Counted from the stretch's first letter, positions 1-9,319 are shown. The stretch is DNA of 64,000 nt from Conexibacter stalactiti (GCF_035967765.1 NZ_JAYWIT010000006.1); one strand, 5' to 3'. Notes: generated by a model not told the origin, from the sequence alone. Made by a program: numbers and translations.

Positions 1-276
1 GTTCCCGCGGCCGCCGCGCCCGCCGCCGGCCCCGCGGCGGCCGCGAGCCCCGCGCCCGCCGCCCCCGCCCCGATCCCGGTCCCGGACGCCGCGGGCCGGC
101 TCGTGAGACTGGAGCGCGAGGTCGCCGACCTGCGCGTCAGCGGCGACCGGCTCGCGCGGCTGGAGCGCGACGTGGCGGAACTGCGCGGCGGCGGCGAGCG
201 GATCGCCCAGCTCGAACGCGAACTGGCGGAGGTGCGCGAGCAGCTTGCGAGCCTGCAGGAGGCGCTCGGCGGCTGA
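1..276 (+). CDS. C-terminal fragment of a coiled-coil protein (partial)
   Basis: The reading frame is open from the first base of the window and stops with TGA at 274-276, so only the last 91 residues are present. The visible part begins with a low-complexity Pro/Ala stretch of about 28 residues. It is followed by heptad-like repeats (LEREVADL, LERDVAEL, LERELAEV) that predict a coiled coil running almost to the C-terminus (QEALGG). A short C-terminal coiled coil of this kind is found in the YceH/DUF480 family, but there is too little sequence to assign it. The base composition is extremely G+C rich. Function unknown. Confidence 0.6.
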   Translation, partial: VPAAAAPAAGPAAAASPAPAAPAPIPVPDAAGRLVRLEREVADLRVSGDRLARLERDVAELRGGGERIAQLERELAEVREQLASLQEALGG

Positions 277-411
277 GCCGAGCTGGACGCGGCGGACACG
301 AGCGCCGGGGCGCCGCGCATGGCGCCACATGCCCGAGCGCCGGGGCGCCGCGGATGGGAGCCGGCGTGCGGCGGCTGGGCGCCGATGCCCGCCTTTGCAG
401 GGACTGACCGC

Positions 412-417
412 TAGCCT
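412..417 (+). promoter_or_regulatory. -10 element for leaderless PBP transcript
   Basis: TAGCCT fits the actinobacterial TANNNT -10 hexamer and ends exactly six bases before the GTG start at 424. Transcription would begin at or next to the start codon. There is no Shine-Dalgarno sequence before this GTG, which agrees with a leaderless message. I see no convincing -35 box. Confidence 0.5.
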
Positions 418-423
418 GCTGGC

Positions 424-2472
424 GTGGCCGACCGTCCGATCAGAAGAGCGAGACCGGCGCGCCGGGCGCTTCCGCACAGCCCGCCGCGACCGCCGGTGCG
501 CCCGCGCAGACCGCAGCCGACCTCGCCGCGCGCCCGCATCATCGCGCTCTCCGCGCTCGGGCTGGGCGTCGTCGTGATCCTCGCGCTGACCGCGGTCGTG
601 CTGATCACGGGCGGCCGCGACGACACGCCGACCAACCGCCTCGACGCCTTCCTCGCGGATTGGAGCAGAGGCGACGACGCGACCGCGGCGAGAACGACCG
701 ACGCGCCCGCCAACGCGGCCGCCGGCCTCAGAGCCAACCGCGCCGGGCTCGACGACGCGAGCGTGAGAGCCGAGCGCGTCGGCGACGTCAGCGAGCAGGG
801 CGACCGCGCGACCGCGAGAGTGCGGCTGACGTGGGACGTGCCGGTGATCGGCGACTTCTCCTACACGACGACGGTCAAGCTGCGCGACGCGCCGAGAGAC
901 GGCTGGGTCGTCGACTGGGCGCCGACGGTCGTGCACCCGCGGCTGCGCGCCGGCACGCGCCTGGGCACCGTCCGCGCGGCACAGGCGCGCGGCAGACTGC
1001 TCGACCGCAACGGCTTCGCGCTCGTCGAGGAGCGGCCGGTCAAGCGCGTCGGCGTGATCGCCGGCGAGATCAGCGACCCGGCCGCGACCGCGCAGGCGAT
1101 CGCCGACGCCGTCGAGATCGACCCGAGACCGTTCCAGCGCGCGATCGAGAACGGCGGCAGAGCGCAGTTCGTCGAGGCGATCTCGCTGCGCCCGGAGGAC
1201 TACGCGCCGCTGGAGGCGGAGATCGTCGCGATCCCCGGCGCCAGAGTGCTCGACGCGACCGCGCAGCTGGCGCCGGCGCGCGGCTTCGGCCGCGCGCTGC
1301 TCGGCGACGTGCGCGAGCTGTCGGCCGAGCAGCTGAGAAGACTCGGGCCGGCCTACGCCGTCGGCGACGCCGGTGGTCAGTGGGGCTTGGAGGCGGCGTT
1401 CGAGAGAGAGCTGGCCGGCACCGCCAGCCGTGAGATCGTGATCCGCGGCAGAGACGGCAGCCCGCAGGAGACGCTCGAGAGAGCGAGCGGCGAGAGAGCG
1501 ACCGACGTGCGCACGACCCTCGACGCCGACGTGCAGGCCGCCGCCGAGCAGGCGCTCGACGAGGCGCTGGGCGACGACGAGGAGAGAAGAGCGGCGCTGG
1601 TCGCGGTGCAGCCCAGCAGCGGCGACATCCTCGCGGCGGCGAACCGACCGATCGACGACTCCTTCAACCGCGCCTTCGACGGCCAGTACCCGCCCGGCTC
1701 GACCTTCAAGGTCGTCACGACCGACGCGCTGCTGAGCGCCGGGATCGTGAGACCGGACACGACCGTCGACTGCCCGACGACGATCGACGTCGGCGGCCGC
1801 GAGTTCAAGAACTTCGAGGGCGGCGGCGGTGGCGAGGAGCCGTTCTCGAGCGCCTTCGCCGAGTCGTGCAACACCGCCTTCGTCGGCCTCGCGTCGAGAC
1901 TGAGCGAGGGCGCGCTGCCCGAGGCCGGCAGAGCATTCGGCCTCGGCGCCAGATTTGACCTGCCGGTGCCGGCCTACGGCGGTCAGGTGCCGGAGCCGAG
2001 AGACCTCACGGCGACCGCGGCGGCGATGATCGGCCAGGACAAGATCCTCGCGAGCCCGCTCGGCATGGCCGGGGTGATCGCGACGGTCGCCGACGGCAGC
2101 TGGCGCCCGCCGCGGCTGGCCGCCGACGACCCGAGAGTCGACGGCACGCCGCTCGATCCCGCGATCACCGAGCAGCTGCGCGACCTCACGCGCGAGGTCG
2201 TCACCTCTGGCACCGGCACGGCGCTCGCATTCCTGTCCGGCGAGCCGCACGGCAAGAGCGGCACGGCCGAGTACGGCAGCGGCGACCCGCTGCCGACGCA
2301 CGCCTGGTTCATCGCCTATCGCGATGACGTGGCGGTCGCCGTGCTGGTCGAGGACGGGGTCGCCGGCGGCGAGGTGGCGGCGCCGATCGCCAACGACTTC
2401 TTCGAGAACCTCGACGCCGGCATCACCGCCGACTCGCTCGTCGACAGCACGTCGACCGACACCGTCGGCTGA
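424..2472 (+). CDS. Penicillin-binding protein with MecA-N-like domain
   Basis: Class B penicillin-binding transpeptidase of 682 residues that would cross-link peptidoglycan on the outer face of the membrane. A single membrane anchor lies at about residues 39-62 after an Arg/Pro-rich cytoplasmic start. An NTF2-like (MecA_N) domain follows at about 70-170, then a PBP dimerisation region and the transpeptidase domain from about 365. The three active-site motifs are intact: STFK with nucleophile Ser426 and Lys429, SCN at 481-483, and KSG at 611-613. The GTG start is supported by a leaderless -10 six bases upstream. Arginine is often encoded by AGA. It is a stand-alone gene followed by a collagen-like gene. 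In some species the MecA_N architecture belongs to low-affinity PBPs, but resistance cannot be inferred here. Confidence 0.93.
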   Translation: MADRPIRRARPARRALPHSPPRPPVRPRRPQPTSPRARIIALSALGLGVVVILALTAVVLITGGRDDTPTNRLDAFLADWSRGDDATAARTTDAPANAAAGLRANRAGLDDASVRAERVGDVSEQGDRATARVRLTWDVPVIGDFSYTTTVKLRDAPRDGWVVDWAPTVVHPRLRAGTRLGTVRAAQARGRLLDRNGFALVEERPVKRVGVIAGEISDPAATAQAIADAVEIDPRPFQRAIENGGRAQFVEAISLRPEDYAPLEAEIVAIPGARVLDATAQLAPARGFGRALLGDVRELSAEQLRRLGPAYAVGDAGGQWGLEAAFERELAGTASREIVIRGRDGSPQETLERASGERATDVRTTLDADVQAAAEQALDEALGDDEERRAALVAVQPSSGDILAAANRPIDDSFNRAFDGQYPPGSTFKVVTTDALLSAGIVRPDTTVDCPTTIDVGGREFKNFEGGGGGEEPFSSAFAESCNTAFVGLASRLSEGALPEAGRAFGLGARFDLPVPAYGGQVPEPRDLTATAAAMIGQDKILASPLGMAGVIATVADGSWRPPRLAADDPRVDGTPLDPAITEQLRDLTREVVTSGTGTALAFLSGEPHGKSGTAEYGSGDPLPTHAWFIAYRDDVAVAVLVEDGVAGGEVAAPIANDFFENLDAGITADSLVDSTSTDTVG

Positions 2473-2574
2473 GCGCTGACACGCCAGCAGGGCCGCGGAT
2501 GCGCGCGGCGAACTGAGTCCGTGGGGCGGCGGTCGTGGCCGTCCCTGCTCGTGCCCCGCCGGAAAGGACTCCAG

Positions 2575-3468
2575 TTGCGCATCCCCACGCTCTCCTACGC
2601 GAACGTCATGTCGACGATCGCCGTCTTCGCCGCGCTCGGCGGCACCGCCGTCGCGGCGACGCAGATCAACGGCGCCGACATCCGCGACAGCTCGGTCGCC
2701 GGTGCCAAGCTGAGAAGGAACGCCGTCGGCACGCGCGAGGTGGCGCAGGGCTCGCTGACCGGTCGCGACCTCAAACGAGGCGCGGTCGGCGCCGCCGCGA
2801 TCGCGAACGGCGCGGTCGCCGAGCGGCACCTCTCGACGCAGCTGCGGCAGCGGCTCGCGGCGGGCGGCGGCTCCGGCGCGGCGGGCCTGGCTGGGCCCGC
2901 GGGTCCGGCTGGTCCTGTCGGTCCGGCCGGCGCGGCGGGCGCAGCAGGCGCGAAGGGCGACCCCGGGGAGCGCGGCCTCGTCGGCGAGCGCGGTCCGCAG
3001 GGCGAAGAGGGCCCGCAGGGGCCGACCGGACCGCAGGGCCCGACCGGCAGAGACGGCGTCGGCAGCGGCCTGGCCAGCTGGGGCTACGCCGCGAACACGG
3101 CCAGTTCCGTGGTCGCGGTCATGCTCGGCGGCTCCGCAGTCCCGCTGCCGAGCGCGCAGGCGCTCAGAGGGGTCGCCGTCAACGGTTCCGACGACACCTT
3201 CACCGTCACGAGCTCCGGCACCTACCGGGTCGCGTACGTGGTGCGCTTCCAGAGCTCGCAGATCACCTCCTCCCGCGTGCTCGTCAACGGCACGCCCGTC
3301 GACGCGCTCGCGGACATGCCCAACACGTCGCAGACGTCGACCGGCGGCGAGGCGATCGTCGCCCTCAGCGCCGGGACGCAGCTGCAGCTGCAGCTGTACG
3401 GTCAGGTCGCCGCTGTCCCCCTGCGCGGCGGTGCCGGCGCCACGCTGACGATCGAGCAGATCGGCTAG
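2575..3468 (+). CDS. Secreted collagen-like protein with BclA-C-like C-terminal domain
   Basis: The protein has 297 residues from a TTG start at 2575, chosen because GGAAAGG lies seven bases upstream. The N-terminus (RIPTLSYANVMSTIAVFAALGG) resembles a secretion leader common in Thermoleophilia proteins; a longer GTG start at 2521 lacks a ribosome site. After a region with repeated A-I/L-G-type residues there are about twenty Gly-X-Y triplets (GPAGPAGPVGPAG, GPQGPTGPQGPTG), the collagen signature. The last 130 residues resemble the trimeric jelly-roll domain of Bacillus BclA (VVAVMLGG, FTVTSSGTYRVAY). A trimeric surface filament is the likely product. Its stop codon overlaps the stop of the convergent c-di-GMP gene by four bases. 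Confidence 0.85.
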   Translation: MRIPTLSYANVMSTIAVFAALGGTAVAATQINGADIRDSSVAGAKLRRNAVGTREVAQGSLTGRDLKRGAVGAAAIANGAVAERHLSTQLRQRLAAGGGSGAAGLAGPAGPAGPVGPAGAAGAAGAKGDPGERGLVGERGPQGEEGPQGPTGPQGPTGRDGVGSGLASWGYAANTASSVVAVMLGGSAVPLPSAQALRGVAVNGSDDTFTVTSSGTYRVAYVVRFQSSQITSSRVLVNGTPVDALADMPNTSQTSTGGEAIVALSAGTQLQLQLYGQVAAVPLRGGAGATLTIEQIG

Positions 3469-5318
3469 GACCGCGGCTGGCTCGCGACCCTCGCCGGGGG
3501 CGGCGGCGCGATCGGCGCCGCCACCGGCACGCGCTCACCGCCCGCGGCCCGCTCCAGCAGCGCGCGGATCGTCAGGTGGCGGCTGAAGCGGCCGGCCGGG
3601 TCGAGCAGCAGGATCGGGTCGTGGCGCGTGTCGGGCGGGCGCGCCATCGCGCGAGCCGCCAGCTCGCGCCACGGCGTCGCCTCGCTGAGCGCCAGGCACT
3701 GGCGGTCAGCGACGCTCAGCAGCGGCCGCTGGCCGTAGAGCGCGAAGCCGAAGCGGTGGCCGAGGCGCGTCAGCAGCCGCCGGCGCGTGACGAGGCCGAG
3801 CACCCGCCGGTCGTCGTCGAGCACGACGAGCCCCTCCAGCAACGGCTCGGCAGTGAAGCGCGCATGCGCCTGCTCGGCCGTCGCGCCGGGTGCGACCGCC
3901 GCGACCTCCCGCTCGCCCGCGAGCGCCGCCGCGGGCGCCCCGGCGGCCGCGCCGGCGTCGTCGTCGGGGGCGACCTCGATCGCCAGCGACGGCCACGGCG
4001 CGGCTGGACGAGCCAGCAGGTATCCCTGCGCGAACGGCACGCCGAGCCGGCGCAGCACCGCCAGCTCGCCGTCGGTCTCGACGCCCTCGGCGACGATGTG
4101 GGAGCCGGCGTGCTCGGCGTAGCGCAGCAGCGCGTCGACGAGCGCGGCGCGCTTCGGGTCGCGGTCGATCCCGTGGACGAGCGCGCGGTCGAGCTTGAGG
4201 TAGGCGGGGTGAAGGTCGATCGCGTGGCGCAGGCCGGCGTAGCCGGCGCCCATGTCGTCGACGGCGAGCCGCATGCCGCGGTCCAGCAGCGGCCCCACCG
4301 CCTGTCGCAGCGCGGCGTAGTCGCGCACGAGCGCGTCCTCGGTCACCTCCAGCACGACGTCGCGGGCCTGCTCGTCGGGCAGTGCGGCGAGCAGCCCGAG
4401 CGCCTGCTGCTGCGACAGCAGCGCGCCGGCGACGTTGATCGCCAGCCGCGTACCGCGCGGCCGCTGGCCGAGCAGCGCGAGCGCCCGCTCGAAGCAGGCG
4501 AGGTCGAGCTGCTCGCGCATCCCGACGCGCTCGGCGAGCGCGAACGCCTCGCCGGTCGAGAGGTCGCCCGGCAGCGTGAAGCGAGCGAGCGCCTCGTAGG
4601 CGTGGATCTCGCCGCTGCGCAGGTCGACGATCGGCTGCACCGCCATCGCGATGCCGCCGCGCTCGATCGCGGCGGCGAGCGCGCGGCGGGCCTCCTGCTC
4701 GTCGCGATCGGCGAGCGTCTCGCCGGCATACGCGACGATGCGGCCCTTGCCGGCGCGCTTGGCGCCGCGCATCGCGACGTCGGCCGCCCGCAGCAGCGCC
4801 GCGCCGGTCGCGCCGTCGGCGGGGGCGCTGGCGATCCCGATCGAGACGTCGAGCCGCTCGGCGCCGGCGTCCGGCTCGCGCAGCGCGTCGAGGATCCGCT
4901 GCGCGACTCCGCGCGGGTCCTCGCCGCGCACGAGCACGGCGAACTCGTCGCCGCCGAGCCGCCCGACGACGTCCTCGTGGCGGACGACGCGCGCGACGGT
5001 GCGCACGAGCTGGATCAGCAGCAGGTCGCCGCTCGCGTGGCCGCGCAGCTTGTTGATCTGCCCGAAGCCGTCGACGTCGATCGCCAGCAGCGCGAGCGGA
5101 TGCGCGTGGTCGGCGACGGCGATCCGCGTGCCCAGCTCGCGCGCGAAGGCGGCGCGCACGAGCGCGCCGGTGAGCCCGTCGTGCTCCGCCTCGTGGCGCG
5201 CGACCGCCAGCTCGCTCTCGTAGCGGCGGCCTGCGCGCGCGACCGCCACCCGCACGACGAGGACGGTTCCGATCAGGCCCGCGAGCACGGCGGTCGCTGA
5301 CGCGAGCAGGACGATCAC
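3465..5318 (-). CDS. GGDEF-EAL-CBS cyclic di-GMP turnover protein
   Basis: This 617-residue membrane-tethered protein can in principle make and degrade cyclic di-GMP. A transmembrane helix occupies residues 3-25. The diguanylate cyclase domain has an intact GGDEF at 122-126, preceded five residues earlier by RHED, which fits the RxxD inhibitory I-site. The phosphodiesterase domain has EAL at 242-244 and the usual metal ligands and catalytic residues: Asn295, Glu327, the Asp354-Asp355 pair, Lys375, Glu411 and QGYLLARP. Both activities therefore look possible. The last 150 residues resemble a CBS-pair sensory module of the kind fused to EAL domains. The GTG start at 5318 has only weak ribosome-site support. 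AGA codons appear scarce here, in contrast to its neighbours. Confidence 0.93.
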   Translation of the reverse strand: MIVLLASATAVLAGLIGTVLVVRVAVARAGRRYESELAVARHEAEHDGLTGALVRAAFARELGTRIAVADHAHPLALLAIDVDGFGQINKLRGHASGDLLLIQLVRTVARVVRHEDVVGRLGGDEFAVLVRGEDPRGVAQRILDALREPDAGAERLDVSIGIASAPADGATGAALLRAADVAMRGAKRAGKGRIVAYAGETLADRDEQEARRALAAAIERGGIAMAVQPIVDLRSGEIHAYEALARFTLPGDLSTGEAFALAERVGMREQLDLACFERALALLGQRPRGTRLAINVAGALLSQQQALGLLAALPDEQARDVVLEVTEDALVRDYAALRQAVGPLLDRGMRLAVDDMGAGYAGLRHAIDLHPAYLKLDRALVHGIDRDPKRAALVDALLRYAEHAGSHIVAEGVETDGELAVLRRLGVPFAQGYLLARPAAPWPSLAIEVAPDDDAGAAAGAPAAALAGEREVAAVAPGATAEQAHARFTAEPLLEGLVVLDDDRRVLGLVTRRRLLTRLGHRFGFALYGQRPLLSVADRQCLALSEATPWRELAARAMARPPDTRHDPILLLDPAGRFSRHLTIRALLERAAGGERVPVAAPIAPPPPARVASQPRS

Positions 5319-5390
5319 ACCACGGGAGATCGGGCTTGCCGCGCGCCGGCTTGACCGCCGTTCACACGATCTTCACGACTTGCGCTGACG

Positions 5391-6857
5391 CTATGACCCC
5401 GCCGGCATGTCGAGGTAGACGGTCTTCGTCTCGGTGAAGAACGAGACGGCCGCCTTGCCCTGCTCGCGCGAGCCGGAGCTGGATGCCTTCGTGCCGCCGA
5501 ACGGCGCCTGCGGCTCGGCGCCGGCGGTCTCGGAGTTGACGTGGACCATTCCGGCCTCGACCTCGCGCACGAAGGCGAAGGCGCGGCCGAGGTCGCGCGT
5601 GAAGATCGACGCCGACAGCCCGTATTGCGTGCCGTTGGCGACCGCGACCGCCTGCTCCAGCGAGTCGACGGGGATCACGCCGAGGACTGGTCCGAAGACC
5701 TCCTCCTGACCGAGTCGCGAGGCCGGGTCGACGCCGCCATAGACGGTCGGCGGCACGAACCAGCCGGCGTCGCCGGGAAGCGCCGCGCGGCCGCCCGCGA
5801 GCAGCTCGTGGCCTTCGTCGGCGGCGACGTCGAGGTAGCCGAGCACGCGCTCCTGCTGCGGCTGGGAGACGACGGGGCCGACGTTGGTGTCGGGCAGCAG
5901 CGGATCGCCGACGCGCAGCGCCGCGGCACGCTCGGCGAGGCGGGCGGTGAAGGCGTCGCGGATGCCGGGGAGCACGAGCGCGCGGCTGGTGGCGGTGCAC
6001 TTCTGGCCGCTCGACATCATCGCGCCGCGCAGCGTCAGCTCAACCGCCTGGTCGAGGTCGGCGTCGTCGAGCACGATGACCGGGTTCTTGCCGCCCAGCT
6101 CGAGCTGGACCTTGACGCCGCGGCCGACGACGGACTGCTGGATCGCGCGGCCGGTCGCGGTCGAGCCGGTGAAGGTCAGCGCCGCGATCCGCTCGTCGCC
6201 GGTGACGGCCTCGCCGATCGCGCCCGGGAGGCCGTGGACGAGGTTGAGCACGCCAGCCGGCAGCCCGGCCTCGCTCAGCACCTCGGCGACGCGGATCGCG
6301 CACAGCGGCGTCAGCTCCGACGGCTTCCAGACGACGGTGTTGCCGAACGCGATCGCCGGCGCGATCTTCCAGACCGGGATCGCGACGGGGAAGTTCCACG
6401 GCGTGATGACCGAGACGACGCCGAGCGGCACGCGCTCGGACCAGAGGAAGGTGCTCGTGCCGCTGGACGGCAGCACGTCGCCGACCGGCTGCGACGCCTC
6501 GCCGGCGAACCAGCGCAGGATCTGTGCCGCGCGCGCGACCTCGCCGCGGCCCTCGGCGAGCGTCTTGCCCTCCTCGCGCGACAGCTCCTCGCCGAGCGCG
6601 TCGACCCGCGCGACCAGCAGCGCGGCGGCTCTGAAGAGGATCTCCCCACGGGCCGGGCCCGGCGTCCTGCGCCAGCCCGGCGCGGCCTCGGCCGCCGCGT
6701 CGTAGGCGGCGCGCACGTCGGCCGGCGTCGCTCCCGCCAGCTCGACGACCAGCTCGCTCGGCCGGGCGGGGTTGAAGCGTCGCAGCAGCTCGCCGCCGCC
6801 GCTCGTCCACTCCCCGCCGATCAGCAGCCCCTTGGCAGTTCCCTCGATCGCAGTCAT
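5391..6857 (-). CDS. NAD(P)-dependent aldehyde dehydrogenase
   Basis: Aldehyde dehydrogenase superfamily enzyme of 488 residues, the normal length, oxidising an aldehyde to a carboxylate with NAD or NADP in the cytoplasm. The cofactor/oxyanion motif PWNFP is at 153-157, the Rossmann GSTATG at 231-236, general base Glu253 in LELGGKN, and nucleophile Cys287 in GQKCTATSR. The GQKCTATSR signature and overall length resemble alpha-ketoglutarate semialdehyde dehydrogenases, but the substrate cannot be fixed from sequence. A TACGCT -10 candidate lies eight bases before the ATG and there is no Shine-Dalgarno, so the message may be leaderless. No pathway partners are adjacent. Confidence 0.92.
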   Translation of the reverse strand: MTAIEGTAKGLLIGGEWTSGGGELLRRFNPARPSELVVELAGATPADVRAAYDAAAEAAPGWRRTPGPARGEILFRAAALLVARVDALGEELSREEGKTLAEGRGEVARAAQILRWFAGEASQPVGDVLPSSGTSTFLWSERVPLGVVSVITPWNFPVAIPVWKIAPAIAFGNTVVWKPSELTPLCAIRVAEVLSEAGLPAGVLNLVHGLPGAIGEAVTGDERIAALTFTGSTATGRAIQQSVVGRGVKVQLELGGKNPVIVLDDADLDQAVELTLRGAMMSSGQKCTATSRALVLPGIRDAFTARLAERAAALRVGDPLLPDTNVGPVVSQPQQERVLGYLDVAADEGHELLAGGRAALPGDAGWFVPPTVYGGVDPASRLGQEEVFGPVLGVIPVDSLEQAVAVANGTQYGLSASIFTRDLGRAFAFVREVEAGMVHVNSETAGAEPQAPFGGTKASSSGSREQGKAAVSFFTETKTVYLDMPAGS

Positions 6858-6911
6858 CGCCGGCGAGCGTAGCGAGGAGGGGGTTGTCCAAGTCGGCAGA
6901 GTTGTCGGACG

Positions 6912-8135
6912 TCAGTCCGCCGCCCAGAAACCTGCCGGATCGCGCAACACGATCACGGCCCACGCGGTCCCGGCGACGGCCGGCCAGGCGTGGTACTCGA
7001 ACGGCGGCGGGCGGTAGCCGCGGGTGACCTGGAGGTAGCCGCCGGCGGAGTCGACCGCCTGCAGCGCCTGCATCGACGCGACGTCGGCCGTGACGTCCTC
7101 GCCGAGCCGCGCGCGCAGCAGCAGCGCACCCCATGTGCCCTCGGACCAGACGACGTGCGGCGCTCTCTCGACGCCCGGGTCCGGCAGGTACGGCTTGTAG
7201 CCGGCGAACGGGCCCGGGTCGGCGAACACGGTGTTGTAATCGTCGGCGCCGGTCGATCTCGTCACCGCGGCACCGTCGACGCGGAACTCCTCCATCGAGA
7301 CGCGCGACTGCAGCGCGAGGTCGCCGCGCCCGTGCGCGAGCCAGAAGAGGCCTCCCCAGGAGGAGAGGTCGAGCGCGCGAGTCGGGTCGGGCCAGCTGGT
7401 CGTGACGCCCTGGAAGAAGCGCTCACGCCAGAAGTCCCAGTGGTGCAGCCAGAGGCTGTCGCCGACCGCGTTGGCCATCGGCGTGTAGCGCGACTCGCCC
7501 GGCAGGCGGCCGAGATCGCGCAGGAAGAAGTACGCGTCGATGTTGTGCTCGGTCGAGGCCCACTCGACGTCGGGGCCGCCGAGGATGCTGCCGAAGCGCT
7601 GGTCGCTGGCCGGATACCCATTCCAGCTGGCGATCTGAAGCGTCCCGAGGTAGTCGGCGATCCCTTCCGCGAAGCCGCGGAAGCTGTCGTCGCCGGTGAC
7701 CTGCTCGTAACGGACGGCGGCGTAGCCGGCCCACGCGATCGTGCCGCTGCGGCGCAGTTCGCTGGCGACGACGCCGGCGCTGGTGTCATAGGCGAACGGC
7801 AGCGAGCCGTCGACGGCCTGCAGGTCGGCGAGGCCACCGAGCACCTGCGCGGCCCGTCTCGTGTCTCCAGCGGCGGTGAAGGCGAGCGCCGCGAGCGCGT
7901 CGTCGTAGGTGAAGGAGAGCGGCGCGAGCGCTCTGTCGGGGTCGTCGGCGGGGATCGCGAACGAGCGCACGAGCCCGCTTCTGGCGTCTTGCTGCGCGAC
8001 GAGCCAGGCGAGCGCGGCATCCGTCCCGTCGTCCGCTTGCGCGGCCCCGCCGCCGAGACCTATGCCGACAGCGGCAGCCGCGAGCCCGGCGATCACGATC
8101 GCTTTGAGTCCGTTCACGGTCGCCAGGCTGCCCAT
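6912..8135 (-). CDS. Secreted helical-barrel (six-hairpin-like) protein
   Basis: Hypothetical exported protein, 407 residues from the ATG at 8135. The first 33 residues form a signal peptide ending near GGGAAQA. The mature part consists of repeated helical pairs rich in aromatic residues and Asp/Gly (LAWLVAQQDARSGL, SFTYDDALAALAF, GTIAWAGYAAVRY, VVWSEGTWGALL). This pattern is typical of alpha/alpha-barrel glycosidase-like or terpenoid-cyclase-like folds. No catalytic residues can be named, so a carbohydrate-related activity is inference only. I preferred 8135 over a longer start at 8189 because the -10 hexamer TAGGTT lies seven bases upstream and the signal peptide then begins properly. Confidence 0.7.
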   Translation of the reverse strand: MGSLATVNGLKAIVIAGLAAAAVGIGLGGGAAQADDGTDAALAWLVAQQDARSGLVRSFAIPADDPDRALAPLSFTYDDALAALAFTAAGDTRRAAQVLGGLADLQAVDGSLPFAYDTSAGVVASELRRSGTIAWAGYAAVRYEQVTGDDSFRGFAEGIADYLGTLQIASWNGYPASDQRFGSILGGPDVEWASTEHNIDAYFFLRDLGRLPGESRYTPMANAVGDSLWLHHWDFWRERFFQGVTTSWPDPTRALDLSSWGGLFWLAHGRGDLALQSRVSMEEFRVDGAAVTRSTGADDYNTVFADPGPFAGYKPYLPDPGVERAPHVVWSEGTWGALLLRARLGEDVTADVASMQALQAVDSAGGYLQVTRGYRPPPFEYHAWPAVAGTAWAVIVLRDPAGFWAAD

Positions 8136-8142
8136 GGGAAAC

Positions 8143-8148
8143 AACCTA
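8143..8148 (-). promoter_or_regulatory. -10 element before secreted barrel protein gene
   Basis: On the minus strand TAGGTT (TANNNT) ends seven bases before the ATG at 8135, suggesting a leaderless or near-leaderless transcript. No recognisable -35 hexamer was found. Confidence 0.4.
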
Positions 8149-8278
8149 ACAACCAGAAAAATTGATCTGAGTATGCGGACGGACCTCAACTACGGGGCCG
8201 AATGTCCGATCGCGCGGGCGTGGCCGCTCCCGCTGGACGGATGGTGCAGTCGACAGGACCGCCCAACCCGCCCAGCTT

Positions 8279-9313
8279 TCATACGGTGGCGCGCGGGCGC
8301 TCAGAGGCGAGCCGGCGCACCTCGATCGCGCGCTCCAGCACCCGCTCCCACTGATCCGCGTTCTTCGCGATCGTCTGCGTCTTCGCCCACTTGTACGCCT
8401 TCGCGCCGAGCTTCTTGCGCGCCTTTCGGTCGCCGGCGAGGTCGACGATCGCATCGAACCACTCGCCATCGCCGACCAGCCGCCCGCCCTGCTCCTCGCC
8501 AAGGCCCGCGTACGGCCCTATCGGCGACGCCAGCCATGGCACCCCGACGGCGGCGTACTCCTTCAGCTTCACGTTCGAGCGCGCGCGGTTGAACTGGGTG
8601 TCGGCAAGCGGCGCGATGCCAATGTCCCAGCGCTCGATGCAACCGCGCAGCTCGGTGATCGCAACGATCCCGATGCGATGGTATTGCGGGGTTCTGAGGT
8701 CGAGCGCCACGCCGACGGTCTCGAACCGAAGCCCGGGATGCGCGTCGAGCATCCGCGCCAACGTCTCGCGCAAACCGATCGCCGCCGCGTCGGTGGAGTG
8801 CTCGCCAGCAGCGACCCAACCGACCACGACGTCGCCCCGCGACGTCGAGCCCTGCCGCCCGACATCCGGGAGGAAGTTCTCGATCGTGTGCACCTCGGGC
8901 TGCCCGGTCGTGCGGAACTTCGCGGCGAGCGCCTCGCCGGTGGTCGTGACGGCATCAACGGTCCGCACCATCGTCTGCATCTCACGCCAGACGCGCTGGC
9001 CCTGCATCCCGCCGACCGCTCTGTAGTTGACGGCCCCCTTCGGCACAGCGCTGACGTCGTCGTCGCTATCCCATATCACCGCGACGCCGGCCTCCTGCAA
9101 CGCCTTCACGTACGCGCGCACGTTCGTGACGAACATCTGCCACATGTAGACGACGTCGCGATCCGCAAACCGCTCCACTGACGGCAGCTCGCTGCCGTAC
9201 GGCGTCTCGAGAAAGCGGACGTCATGGCCGCGCCGCATCAGCTCCTCCATCGGCCAGATCGCACGGTAGGCCGGATTCGGAAACGTGCTCGGAACCATCA
9301 CCCCGATTTTCAT
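8279..9313 (-). CDS. GT-B glycosyltransferase, paralogue 1
   Basis: Glycosyltransferase-like protein of 344 residues with GT-B (GT1/GT4-like) features. The N-terminal half opens with MKIGVMVPS and holds the family motif VIWDSDDDVSAVPK. The C-terminal half carries the donor-binding-type motif KLKEYAAVGVPWLASPIGPY followed by GLGEEQGG, corresponding to the nucleotide-sugar region of GT4 enzymes. Four further paralogues lie at 28.6, 29.8, 30.9 and 43.6 kb, all sharing these motifs. It lies downstream of gpgS on the same strand but has its own promoter. The ATG lacks a Shine-Dalgarno and a -10 ends six bases upstream, so the mRNA is probably leaderless. Donor and acceptor are unknown. Confidence 0.82.
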   Translation of the reverse strand: MKIGVMVPSTFPNPAYRAIWPMEELMRRGHDVRFLETPYGSELPSVERFADRDVVYMWQMFVTNVRAYVKALQEAGVAVIWDSDDDVSAVPKGAVNYRAVGGMQGQRVWREMQTMVRTVDAVTTTGEALAAKFRTTGQPEVHTIENFLPDVGRQGSTSRGDVVVGWVAAGEHSTDAAAIGLRETLARMLDAHPGLRFETVGVALDLRTPQYHRIGIVAITELRGCIERWDIGIAPLADTQFNRARSNVKLKEYAAVGVPWLASPIGPYAGLGEEQGGRLVGDGEWFDAIVDLAGDRKARKKLGAKAYKWAKTQTIAKNADQWERVLERAIEVRRLASERPRATV

Positions 9314-9319
9314 TGCGGC

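Noticed and set aside
2535..5300. A 921-residue plus-strand frame across the collagen and c-di-GMP genes
   Set aside because: It is Arg/Gly-rich shadow sequence antisense to a gene with complete motifs; no homology and no ribosome site.
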